64,000 bases of DNA from Atherix ibis (Eukaryota > Arthropoda > Insecta > Diptera > Athericidae). The notes under the pieces were generated by a model, which searched no databases, had not been told where the DNA came from, and was given only the letters and a program-made list of their open reading frames with translations. Where the stretch lies: the NCBI GenBank assembly GCA_958298945.1, contig OY282610.1, positions 26,064,233 through 26,128,232 on the forward strand, written 5' to 3'. Both the position numbers and the translations under genes were made by a program. Of this stretch, positions 13,580 to 25,500 are shown one piece after another; position 1 is the first letter of the stretch, and each line of letters opens with the position of its first letter.

Positions 13580-13940
13580 AACACAGTATAATTGGTAAGC
13601 TGTGCAACTTAGTTGAACACAAAACACTTTTTCCCAATTAGAAATCGAAAGAGAAACTCATTGGGAAGGAATGCGGCGAATTTTTCATACAAGACACTTT
13701 CCGCAGATAAATTTTTCACGGCAGACAAAAAACTTTTTATTGACGTTTCAACTTGTGTTACTGTTGTCTGTGCTGCTGCTGCTACGGCTGCGGCCGCTGT
13801 CGTCCTTATTTCGCCGTTCTCAGCATGTGAGAACCGATTTGAAATTTTTTCGCCCACAGTTGCAATATTGCCAAGATATGCCATCGTGGCGGAATATTCA
13901 AAATAAAAACGTAAATACCCAAAAAAATAAAACATTCAAT
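13580..13940 (-). promoter_or_regulatory. candidate 5' leader/promoter block of the RasGAP gene
   Basis: This is a GC-enriched island in AT-rich DNA with a GCT/GCC-rich stretch (13770-13802), typical of fly 5' UTRs. Read on the minus strand it ends at a plausible donor, TTG|GTAAGC, near 13598, which could splice to an acceptor just upstream of the ATG at 12923. Both strands have open frames of about 100 codons here (including an Ala-rich one on minus), but none is recognisable. I infer an untranslated first exon. A short independent ORF is the alternative. Confidence 0.3.
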
Positions 13941-13979
13941 AATTTTTTATTTATTTATGGATTACTAATTATTATATAA

Positions 13980-14442
13980 TTATCTAGTTTTTTTTCCAAT
14001 TTTCTTTGTTTTGCAAAGATGATCACTTAAAATAATTAAATTCATTAATAATTATATTTTTAAAATGAACTTTTTTCTATGTATATTTTAAAATAGATTA
14101 TCGAAATATAGCTTTTGCTAATACTTGCCGGATAATAAATGTCTTAGTTATTCTCGAAGCTTAAAAACATTTCTGCCTTTTTTTTTTTTTTAATTCTCTG
14201 AATAATTTTAAATTTTTTTAAAAGAATAAGGAACGATTTTGGTAAATACATACAAGCCAAACAAAAAAAATATACCCAAAACAGATAGAAGATAAAAATT
14301 TATTAAATTTCCATAAGTGAATTTTATTTATAGTCGCAAAAATATTTGTACATTAATTTGTATTAACAACAATGCAAACAAAATAAATTGATAACGAAAA
14401 AAGTGGTAATTTTTGATTTGTTATATACTTTTTATTTATATT
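13980..14442. other. AT-rich spacer between the RasGAP leader and ISCA1
   Basis: Nothing recognisable beyond poly-A/T runs. It should contain the ISCA1 3' UTR on the minus strand: the stop is at 14443-14445, and a TTTATT (AATAAA on minus) lies shortly downstream near 14430. Confidence 0.4.
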
Positions 14443-15223
14443 CTATAAACTAAATGATTCTCCACAGCCACATGTCCCTTTTATATTTGGATTATTAAAG
14501 ACAAATTCAGATGATAGTTTTGTTTCAACAAAATCCATCTCAGTGCCTGAAAAAAATACATTATTTCGGTTTTGTTTAGCTTTATATAATTGGAAAAAAA
14601 ATAATTCTTAAAACAAAAAATAGATTATTTCACAAATTGAGATGGATTATTACACTTATTTCGAAAAGAATCTATTAGAATTTAAGTTGATAATTATTCT
14701 TCGTTCACAAATAATTACCTAAAAGTGATAATTGTGCTTTCTTATCGATGAATATCCTAACGCCATCCTGAAAAACTTCCTCGTCAAGTTTGTCTTAAAT
14801 GGGAATGTGTTATAACCATTTAACTTACTTTTTTTCATAAAAATGTATATGAAATAAATACCTTTGTCTTTAGCATAGTCTAGTGTATATGAAAGACCGT
14901 TGCAACCTCTTTGCCGAACACCAACTTTTAAACCGGTCTAGTAGAAAATGAAAAAAATTTCAATTATAAACGACGAAATTGATAATTGCGACTTACATAT
15001 TCTGGTTTTCCATCGAGAAGTTCCCTTACACGTCTGACAGCGGCAGGTGTCTAAAAATATACATAATAATTAATAACTATCAAAAAATAATTGTATTTAT
15101 TCTGGTGAAAATTTCGCGATTCTTTATTTACTAACTAACCAATGTTAATGCGGCCCGAGTTGCTATTAATTTTCTATTTTTCAATGCTCGAACAGTTGCT
15201 GTTGCTACCACTTTTGTAGCCAT
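14443..15223 (-). CDS. MagR: iron-sulfur cluster assembly protein ISCA1/MagR
   Basis: Five exons with matching phases: 15140-15223, 14997-15050, 14862-14937, 14719-14793, 14443-14546. The sum is 393 bp, or 130 residues plus TAG, the usual length of insect ISCA1. The N-terminus (MATKVVATATVRALKNRKLI) is basic and hydroxylated like a mitochondrial targeting peptide. The HesB/IscA fold follows, with Cys58 in RGCNGLSYTLDY and the C-terminal pair Cys122/Cys124 in GTCGCGESF, the three conserved cluster ligands. IKDG-type core residues FQDGVRIFIDKKAQLSLLG are present. Known role of the family: late-acting mitochondrial factor for [4Fe-4S] cluster formation with ISCA2 and IBA57. The symbol MagR reflects an alternative published name; magnetoreception is not implied. 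The gene is head to head with the PTAR1 gene, 1.3 kb apart. Confidence 0.96.
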
Positions 15224-15870
15224 TATAATTTTACGATTTATTTAAGTAATTATTTAACGCAAAGACAACTTCTAATTATTGTTACACAATTTTCTGTTAT
15301 TCAGCAACTTCTACGTTACTATGAATACCGTCATCCAATTGGCGTATCGATTTTGATATCTGCCCAAAACACATACAAATTACAATGTCAAAATCAGCTG
15401 ACCTACTGCAAACGATAATAATACGAAAATAAAAACATAAATTTAGTGCTGCCAATTTTAGAAAAATTAAAACAGAAATGAACATAATGATAAGACTATT
15501 AAAATGAAACATGTTTTATTAAATATTTCTAAAAATGAATTTTATAATAAAAGAAATATATGAACGAATTTGAATTACTTAGTTTTGTAAGAATATTTAA
15601 TTGAAATTATTTACTTTAAAATATATACGTATTTTGGTATTTCTTTTCTTAATTTATTTAGAAAAAAATAAATAATTAATGTTTACCATATACACAATAA
15701 GTGATAAATTATAAAGTTATTTATTATATATGAAAATAATCAATACAATATTCGATTTATTTGTAATAAAATTTCATATGTTATGAAACACTTTACAATT
15801 ATTAAATTTTATTCTAATCTCTGTTTTTGTTGTTGTATTATTTTCTAACATCTTAACTTATTAAGAATAT

Positions 15871-16080
15871 ATGCAGATTTTCCCGCTAAACTTCGGCAAT
15901 GCGCAAAATAATTGTCTGCAGGCACAAGAGTTACGCGTCAATGAAATTGCATCAAATTATTGGATTGGTCAAAAAGAAATATATAAATTAAATAATAAAA
16001 AGGTGAAAAAGGAAATAGAATATTTTCTACTTCCCACAGAGTCTTTCCTGCGCAATTCTGTTCTACAGAGTGCAGAGTAG
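15871..16080 (+). other. possible small ORF of 69 codons, unrecognised
   Basis: An ATG-initiated frame of 69 codons whose composition is less skewed to Phe/Ile/Lys than most chance frames nearby (it holds LRVNEIASNYWIG and a segment ending FLRNSVLQSAE). It lies between the divergent ISCA1 and PTAR1 genes. I recognise no domain, signal peptide or membrane segment. It could be a short coding exon, part of an upstream leader, or chance; the evidence is weak. Confidence 0.2.
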
Positions 16081-16139
16081 TATAAATTTATAGAAAATTA
16101 CAATATAAAAATAAAACAAATTTGACATACACTGTTTTA

Positions 16140-16544
16140 TTTACATCTCTTTCGGGCATTCGGAATTGCCGGCAACGTTCTCTTTTAATGCCAGAAATCG
16201 GTGTTATTTTGTGAGAATCAGGCAGGTTAGTTCATTGCTGTCGTTGCTGACAGTAACTGATTTAGTGTTTTTGCGCTGGTATTCTTTTTTCTGTTGTGTG
16301 CGTGTGGCTGATGTTGGCGGTGTATTGCTGTGCACGCTTTCGGCCGTCAATGTCAAACGAGTGTACAACAAAGTGGAAGCTGGAAGTGGGTCAGTGCACG
16401 GGTCCGTATAGAGTATAGTATCACGGAATGGTGATGTCTTCTGAGCGCGAGGGAAATGTTTTCGTTTGATTATTTCGGGTGTTGTTTATTTATTTAAATT
16501 TAAACAGTGTAATAGTTTACTCTGTTAGCACATATTAAACAATT
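16140..16544 (+). promoter_or_regulatory. probable promoter/5' leader of PTAR1 (tempura)
   Basis: A GC-enriched block directly upstream of the ATG at 16545, contrasting with the AT-rich DNA on both sides. It includes GT-rich pyrimidine-alternating sequence at 16200-16420. The open frame 16166-16411 inside it has no recognisable content and is best read as leader sequence. The transcription start cannot be placed by eye. Confidence 0.35.
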
Positions 16545-19500
16545 ATGGACATTGAAAACGAAGTGCTATGCGAAAAAATCATTAACGAAATAAATGCTGT
16601 TTTTATAAAAGATCCAGATTTGTGAGTAAATTAAAATTTTTTCCATTCAATTGTTAAATTGGCGCGTCAGTTAACATTCGCATACTAATTGTTATCAATT
16701 ATAGGCTAAGTTGGTGTTTTGTTTATGTTTATCAGATTGTGTATCCGTCGTCACGCTAAAATTGTGCGAGCACCAACCAACCACCACAAGAGAATGTCAT
16801 CAAGTGAAGACATTATCAAGTGCCAGTCAGTCCCGCTAAACAAGAATCGTTGGCAATTATTTTAATTACGACATGACAGCTCCCCAAAATTAGACGCCTC
16901 AAATTCTATATTGAATATATCCTTTGGGCTCTGCCACAATTGGTCATCGGTTCGATTGTTTCAATAGAATTTAGATTGAAAGTAACGACTTTGACCACAC
17001 AGTAATTGATACATTCGAAACGCTACCCCAACGTATAAACCATATTTAGACCTCTTGTGGATGTACATAGATTTAGAGGCTTTAATTTAGATAATTTTCA
17101 TAATCTTAATAAATATGATAATATATTGAAACTGAAATTGGCATTAATTGGATAAAGCCGCTCGCCTTTATTAGCAGCGTTTCACTACTGGGGTGACCCA
17201 GTTTATCTTTATTATTAATAGCGTTTTTTCTCTCGTTTTCCTCTCTAGCTGGATACAAACAAAACTCGAACCTGTCCAATTTTTAAATCTAACTCATCCA
17301 AAAAAAACAAGTTTATTTAGCATTAAAAAAAAAAAATTCGATTAAGAAAAAATGCTGAACGTTTAAGCGTTCTTTTGTCAGAATACAATATGAGGAAACG
17401 CACTCGTAAAAATTATATTAATTTTTTCTTTACATTCCTTTTTTCATGTTTATTGGTTTCGAAATATTGTTTCTTAAAAAAAAATGTGCTCTACTTTATA
17501 TCTGTAAAAAACCGAAATTCTTATACTTTAAAAATAAATACAATAAAAAAAATTGAGAAAAAGATTTCTTTTATTTTTCTTCATTTAGTTTATTTTTGCT
17601 GTCGAAATTTTTTTGTAAAGTTCACAGCGGAATACATAAAAAAAATTTGTTACAGAAAATTTGTTCAATAATCTTCTAGAAACAGAATTTGACCTTCTAC
17701 GACTATATTTTTCTAAATAATCATAAAGCATCCACACATCTACTCTACTCGTGCGTACTGACTTAATTGCGGGGAAGTCATCTATTCGCTGATCCCCGAT
17801 AAGATGGTTGGTCTTTTATAAAAGAATATTGGATTTAATATGGTACAGATTCGAATTGCGTACAATTAAATAGTCTAACCAATCGTTAGAAATTAGTTAA
17901 TTTTCATCGCACGTGCTTTTTTTCTTATTGAAAAATGAACTACGCGGTCCCAGGAGTCGTTAAGATTTTATTTTTTATTTGATAATCGGTTTTTGCCCAT
18001 TTATTTAAAATGCGATAATTTTTTGTATAGTTCAGAGAAGTTTTTATGGTTTTTATTATTTTGTCTCTGTTTTGTTATCATTTTTTAGTTCTGTTGGTAA
18101 AAAAACTTTCATACAAAAATTTCCAAAAAAATTATTACTAAAAATTCGGTAAAAATTTGTAGAAAAAACTTTCAATAAAAATTTTCAGCAAAATGTCGAT
18201 AAAAGTTTATATGAAAATTCTGTAAACATTCTCAGTAAAAATTTCGGAAACTATTGAAAATTCAAAAAAAAAGGCGGGTAAAATTTTCAGCAAAAATTTT
18301 CCGAAAAAAATTATCAACAACAATTGGGAAAATATTTTCAGCAAAAATTTCGAAAAGAATTCTCAATAAAAATGTTGGTAAAAATTTTTGAGCAAAAATT
18401 TCGGAAAAAATTGTCAGTGAAAATTTTGAGCAAAAATGTCGGCTAAATTTTTCAACAAAAATTTCGGTACAAATTTTTAACAACAATTCGGTAAAATTTT
18501 TTATCAATAATTTCGAAATGGATTCTGATTAAAAATTTTTCGAAAAAAATGTCGGGTAAATTTTTCAGCAAAAATTTCGGGTAAATTTTTCAGTAAAAAT
18601 TTCGGTAAACAATTTTCGCGAAAAAATGTCGGGTAAAATTTTCAGCAAAAATTGTCAGCAAAAATTTTCCGTACAAATTTTTAGCAAAAATTCGATAAAA
18701 ACTTTTATGAAATAAATTTTCAGTCAAAATTTTCCGTCCAAATTATCAACAACAATTGGGTAAGTATTTTCAGCAAAATTTTCGAAAACTATTGTAAAAA
18801 TTTCAGGAAAAATTCTCATCAAAAATTTTCCGTACAATTTTTTAGCAAAAATTTCGAAAAGAATTCTCAGTAAAAATGTTGGTAAAAATTTTTCGAAAAA
18901 TATTTCAGGTAAAAAATTTTTCAGTAAAAATTTCGGAAAAAATTCTCTAACAATTTCGAGCAAAAATTTCGGCTAAATTTTTCAACAAAAATTTCGGTAC
19001 AAATTTTCAACAACAATTCGGTACAAATTTTTTATCAATAATTTCGAAATGGATTTTCAGTAAAAAATTTCGAAAAGAATATCGGGTAAATTTTTCAGCA
19101 AAAATTTCGGAAAGGATTTTCAGTAAAAATTTCGGGCAAAAATTTCGGGTAAATTTTTCAGCAAAAATTCGGTAAAAATTTTCTTACAAAAATTTCGAGA
19201 ATTCTATAAAAAAATTTTGGGAACAATTTTTAGTCAAAATTTCTGTTAAACATTCTTCTTAAAAATGTTGATAAAAATACTCATTAAAAATTTTCGGTAA
19301 AAATTTTTCAGTAAAAATTTCGAGCAAAAATTTCGAGAATTCTATAAAAAAATTTTGGGAACAATTTTTAGTCAAAATTTCTGTTAAACATTCTTCTTAA
19401 AAATTTTGATAAAAGGATTTTCTTTAAATTTTTCAGCAAAAATTTCGGAAAGGATTTTCAGTTAAAATTTCGGGTAAATTTTTCAGCAAAAATTTCGGGT

Positions 19501-22500
19501 AAATTTTTCAGTAAAAATTTCGGTAAACAATTTTCGCGAAAAAATGTCGGGTAAAATTTTCAGCAAAAATTGTCAGCAAAAATTTTCCGTACAAATTTTT
19601 AGCAAAAATTCGATAAAAACTTTTATGAAATAAATTTTCAGTCAAAATTTTCCGTCCAAATTATCAACAACAATTGGGTAAGTATTTTCAGCAAAATTTT
19701 CGAAAACTATTGTAAAAATTTCAGGAAAAATTCTCATCAAAAATTTTCCGTACAATTTTTTAGCAAAAATTTCGAAAAGAATTCTCAGTAAAAATGTTGG
19801 TAAAAATTTTTCGAAAAATATTTCAGGTAAAAAATTTTTCAGTAAAAATTTCGGAAAAAATTCTCTAACAATTTCGAGCAAAAATTTCGGCTAAATTTTT
19901 CAACAAAAATTTCGGTACAAATTTTCAACAACAATTCGGTACAAATTTTTTATCAATAATTTCGAAATGGATTTTCAGTAAAAAATTTCGAAAAGAATAT
20001 CGGGTAAATTTTTCAGCAAAAATTTCGGAAAGGATTTTCAGTAAAAATTTCGGGCAAAAATTTCGGGTAAATTTTTCAGCAAAAATTCAGTAAAAATTTT
20101 CTTACAAAAATTTCGAGAATTCTATAAAAAAATTTTGGGAACAATTTTTAGTCAAAATTTCTGTTAAACATTCTTCTTAAAAATGTTGATAAAAATACTC
20201 ATTAAAAATTTTCGGTAAAAATTTTTCAGCAAAAATTTCGGAAAAAATTCTCAGTAAAAATTTCGAGCAAAAATTTCGAGAATTCTATAAAAAAATTTTG
20301 GGAACAATTTTTAGTCAAAATTTCTGTTAAACATTCTTCTTAAAAATTTTGATAAAAGGATTTTCTTTAAATTTTTCAGCAAAAATTTCGGAAAGGATTT
20401 TCAGTTAAAATTTCGGGTAAATTTTTCAGCAAAAATTTCGGGTAAATTTTTCAGTAAAAATTTCGGTAAACAATTTTCGCGAAAAAATGTCGGGTAAAAT
20501 TTTCAGCAAAAATTGTCAGCAAAAATTTTCCGTACAAATTTTTAGCAAAAATTCGATAAAAACTTTTATGAAATAAATTTTCAGTCAAAATTTTCCGTCC
20601 AAATTATCAACAACAATTGGGTAAGTATTTTCAGCAAAATTTTCGAAAACTATTGTAAAAATTTCAGGAAAAATTCTCATCAAAAATTTTCCGTACAATT
20701 TTTTAGCAAAAATTTCGAAAAGAATTCTCAGTAAAAATGTTGGTAAAAATTTTTCGAAAAATATTTCAGGTAAAAAATTTTTCAGTAAAAATTTCGGAAA
20801 AAATTCTCTAACAATTTCGAGCAAAAATTTCGGCTAAATTTTTCAACAAAAATTTCGGTACAAATTTTCAACAACAATTCGGTACAAATTTTTTATCAAT
20901 AATTTCGAAATGGATTTTCAGTAAAAAATTTCGAAAAGAATATCGGGTAAATTTTTCAGCAAAAATTTCGGAAAGGATTTTCAGTAAAAATTTCGGGCAA
21001 AAATTTCGGGTAAATTTTTCAGCAAAAATTCGGTAAAAATTTTCTTACAAAAATTTCGAGAATTCTATAAAAAAATTTTGGGAACAATTTTTAGTCAAAA
21101 TTTCTGTTAAACATTCTTCTTAAAAATGTTGATAAAAATACTCATTAAAAATTTTCGGTAAAAATTTTTCAGTAAAAATTTCGAGCAAAAATTTCGAGAA
21201 TTCTATAAAAAAATTTTGGGAACAATTTTTAGTCAAAATTTCTGTTAAACATTCTTCTTAAAAATTTTGATAAAAGGATTTTCTTTAAATTTTTCAGCAA
21301 AAATTTCGGAAAGGATTTTCAGTTAAAATTTCGGGTAAATTTTTCAGCAAAAATTTCGGGTAAATTTTTCAGTAAAAATTTCGGTAAACAATTTTCGCGA
21401 AAAAATGTCGGGTAAAATTTTCAGCAAAAATTGTCAGCAAAAATTTTCCGTACAAATTTTTAGCAAAAATTCGATAAAAACTTTTATGAAATAAATTTTC
21501 AGTCAAAATTTTCCGTCCAAATTATCAACAACAATTGGGTAAGTATTTTCAGCAAAATTTTCGAAAACTATTGTAAAAATTTCAGGAAAAATTCTCATCA
21601 AAAATTTTCCGTACAATTTTTTAGCAAAAATTTCGAAAAGAATTCTCAGTAAAAATGTTGGTAAAAATTTTTCGAAAAATATTTCAGGTAAAAAATTTTT
21701 CAGTAAAAATTTCGGAAAAAATTCTCTAACAATTTCGAGCAAAAATTTCGGCTAAATTTTTCAACAAAAATTTCGGTACAAATTTTCAACAACAATTCGG
21801 TACAAATTTTTTATCAATAATTTCGAAATGGATTTTCAGTAAAAAATTTCGAAAAGAATATCGGGTAAATTTTTCAGCAAAAATTTCGGAAAGGATTTTC
21901 AGTAAAAATTTCGGGCAAAAATTTCGGGTAAATTTTTCAGCAAAAATTCAGTAAAAATTTTCTTACAAAAATTTCGAGAATTCTATAAAAAAATTTTGGG
22001 AACAATTTTTAGTCAAAATTTCTGTTAAACATTCTTCTTAAAAATGTTGATAAAAATACTCATTAAAAATTTTCGGTAAAAATTTTTCAGCAAAAATTTC
22101 GGAAAAAATTCTCAGTAAAAATTTCGAGCAAAAATTTCGAGAATTCTATAAAAAAATTTTGGGAACAATTTTTAGTCAAAATTTCTGTTAAACATTCTTC
22201 TTAAAAATTTTGATAAAAGGATTTTCTTTAAATTTTTCAGCAAAAATTTCGGAAAGGATTTTCAGTTAAAATTTCGGGTAAATTTTTCAGCAAAAATTTC
22301 GGGTAAATTTTTCAGTAAAAATTTCGGTAAACAATTTTCGCGAAAAAATGTCGGGTAAAATTTTCAGCAAAAATTGTCAGCAAAAATTTTCCGTACAAAT
22401 TTTTAGCAAAAATTCGATAAAAACTTTTATGAAATAAATTTTCAGTCAAAATTTTCCGTCCAAATTATCAACAACAATTGGGTAAGTATTTTCAGCAAAA

Positions 22501-25500
22501 TTTTCGAAAACTATTGTAAAAATTTCAGGAAAAATTCTCATCAAAAATTTTCCGTACAATTTTTTAGCAAAAATTTCGAAAAGAATTCTCAGTAAAAATG
22601 TTGGTAAAAATTTTTCGAAAAATATTTCAGGTAAAAAATTTTTCAGTAAAAATTTCGGAAAAAATTCTCTAACAATTTCGAGCAAAAATTTCGGCTAAAT
22701 TTTTCAACAAAAATTTCGGTACAAATTTTCAACAACAATTCGGTACAAATTTTTTATCAATAATTTCGAAATGGATTTTCAGTAAAAAATTTCGAAAAGA
22801 ATATCGGGTAAATTTTTCAGCAAAAATTTCGGAAAGGATTTTCAGTAAAAATTTCGGGCAAAAATTTCGGGTAAATTTTTCAGCAAAAATTCGGTAAAAA
22901 TTTTCTTACAAAAATTTCGAGAATTCTATAAAAAAATTTTGGGAACAATTTTTAGTCAAAATTTCTGTTAAACATTCTTCTTAAAAATGTTGATAAAAAT
23001 ACTCATTAAAAATTTTCGGTAAAAATTTTTCAGCAAAAATTTCGGAAAAAATTCTCAGTAAAAATTTCGAGCAAAAATTTCGAGAATTCTATAAAATAAT
23101 TTTGGGAACAATTTTTAGTCAAAATTTCTGTTAAACATTCTTCTTAAAAATTTTGATAAAAGCATTTTCTTTAAATTTTTCAGCAAAAATTTCGGAAAGG
23201 ATTTTCAGTTAAAATTTCGGGTAAATTTTTCAGCAAAAATTTCGGGTAAATTTTTCAGTAAAAATTTCGGTAAACAATTTTCGCGAAAAAATGTCGGGTA
23301 AAATTTTCAGCAAAAATTGTCAGAAATTTTCCGTACAAATTTTTAGCAAAAATTCGATAAAAACTTTTATGAAATAAATTTTCAGTCAAAATTTTCCGTC
23401 CAAATTATCAACAACAATTGGGTAAGTATTTTCAGCAAAATTTTCGAAAACTATTGTAAAAATTTCAGGAAAAATTCTCATCAAAAATTTTCCGTACAAT
23501 TTTTTAGCAAAAATTTCGAAAAGAATTCTCAGTAAAAATGTTGGTAAAAATTTTTCGAAAAATATTTCAGGTAAAAAATTTTTCAGTAAAAATTTCGGAA
23601 AAAATTCTCTAACAATTTCGAGCAAAAATTTCGGCTAAATTTTTCAACAAAAATTTCGGTACAAATTTTCAACAACAATTCGGTACAAATTTTTTATCAA
23701 TAATTTCGAAATGGATTTTCCGTAAAAAATTTCGAAAAGAATATCGGGTAAATTTTTCAGCAAAAATTTCGGAAAGGATTTTCAGTAAAAATTTCGGGCA
23801 AAAATTTCGGGTAAATTTTTCAGCAAAAATTCGGTAAAAATTTTCTTACAAAAATTTCGAGAATTCTATAAAAAAATTTTGGGAACAATTTTTAGTCAAA
23901 ATTTCTGTTAAACATTCTTCTTAAACATTTTGATAAAAATTCTCATCAAAAATTTTTGGAAAAAATTTCGGGTAAATTTTTGAACAAAAATTTCGGTAAA
24001 AATTTTCAACAACAATTCGGTAAAATTTTTTATCAATAATTTCGAAATGGATTCTGATTAAAAATTTTTCGAAAAAAATGTTGGGTAAATTTTTCACCAA
24101 AAATTTTGGAAAGGATTTTCAGTAAAAATTTCGGGTAAATTTTTCAGTAAAAATTTCGGTAAACAATTTTCGCGAAAAAATGTCGGGTAAAATTTTCAGC
24201 AAAAATTGTCAGCAAAAATTTTCCGTACAAATTTTTAGCAAAAATTCGATAAAAACTTTTATGAAATAAATTTTCAGTCAAAATTTTCCGTCCAAATTAT
24301 CAACAACAATTGGGTAAGTATTTTCAGCAAAATTTTCGAAAACTATTGTAAAAATTTCAGGAAAAATTCTCATCAAAAATTTTCCGTACAATTTTTTAGC
24401 AAAAATTTCGAAAAGAATTCTCAGTAAAAATGTTGGTAAAAATTTTTCGAAAAATATTTCAGGTAAAAAATTTTTCAGTAAAAATTTCGGAAAAAATTCT
24501 CTAACAATTTCGAGCAAAAATTTCGGCTAAATTTTTCAACAAAAATTTCGGTACAAATTTTCAACAACAATTCGGTACAAATTTTTTATCAATAATTTCG
24601 AAATGGATTTTCAGTAAAAAATTTCGAAAAGAATATCGGGTAAATTTTTCAGCAAAAATTTCGGAAAGGATTTTCAGTAAAAATTTCGGGCAAAAATTTC
24701 GGGTAAATTTTTCAGCAAAAATTCGGTAAAAATTTTCTTACAAAAATTTCGAGAATTCTATAAAAAAATTTTGGGAACAATTTTTAGTCAAAATTTCTGT
24801 TAAACATTCTTCTTAAAAATGTTGATAAAAATACTCATTAAAAATTTTCGGTAAAAATTTTTCAGTAAAAATTTCGAGCAAAAATTTCGAGAATTCTATA
24901 AAAAAATTTTGGGAACAATTTTTAGTCAAAATTTCTGTTAAACATTCTTCTTAAAAATTTTGATAAAAGGATTTTCTTTAAATTTTTCAGCAAAAATTTC
25001 GGAAAGGATTTTCAGTTAAAATTTCGGGTAAATTTTTCAGCAAAAATTTCGGGTAAATTTTTCAGTAAAAATTTCGGTAAACAATTTTCGTGAAAAAATG
25101 TCGGGTAAAATTTTCAGCAAAAATTGTCAGCAAAAATTTTCCGTACAAATTTTTAGCAAAAATTCGATAAAAACTTTTATGAAATAAATTTTCAGTCAAA
25201 ATTTTCCGTCCAAATTATCAACAACAATTGGGTAAGTATTTTCAGCAAAATTTTCGAAAACTATTGTAAAAATTTCAGGAAAAATTCTCATCAAAAATTT
25301 TCCGTACAATTTTTTAGCAAAAATTTCGAAAAGAATTCTCAGTAAAAATGTTGGTAAAAATTTTTCGAAAAATATTTCAGGTAAAAAATTTTTCAGTAAA
25401 AATTTCGGAAAAAATTCTCTAACAATTTCGAGCAAAAATTTCGGAAAGGATTTTCAGTAAAAATTTCGGGCAAAAATTTCGGGTAAATTTTTCAGCAAAA

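Noticed and set aside
13613..13979. Two overlapping plus-strand frames of about 100 codons
   Set aside because: They overlap in different frames over a GC-rich leader-like block and have no recognisable domain; a 5' leader on the minus strand explains the composition better.
14443..15223. A magnetoreceptor role for the ISCA1/MagR protein
   Set aside because: The sequence supports only an A-type Fe-S assembly protein; the magnetoreception proposal is not something the sequence can show.
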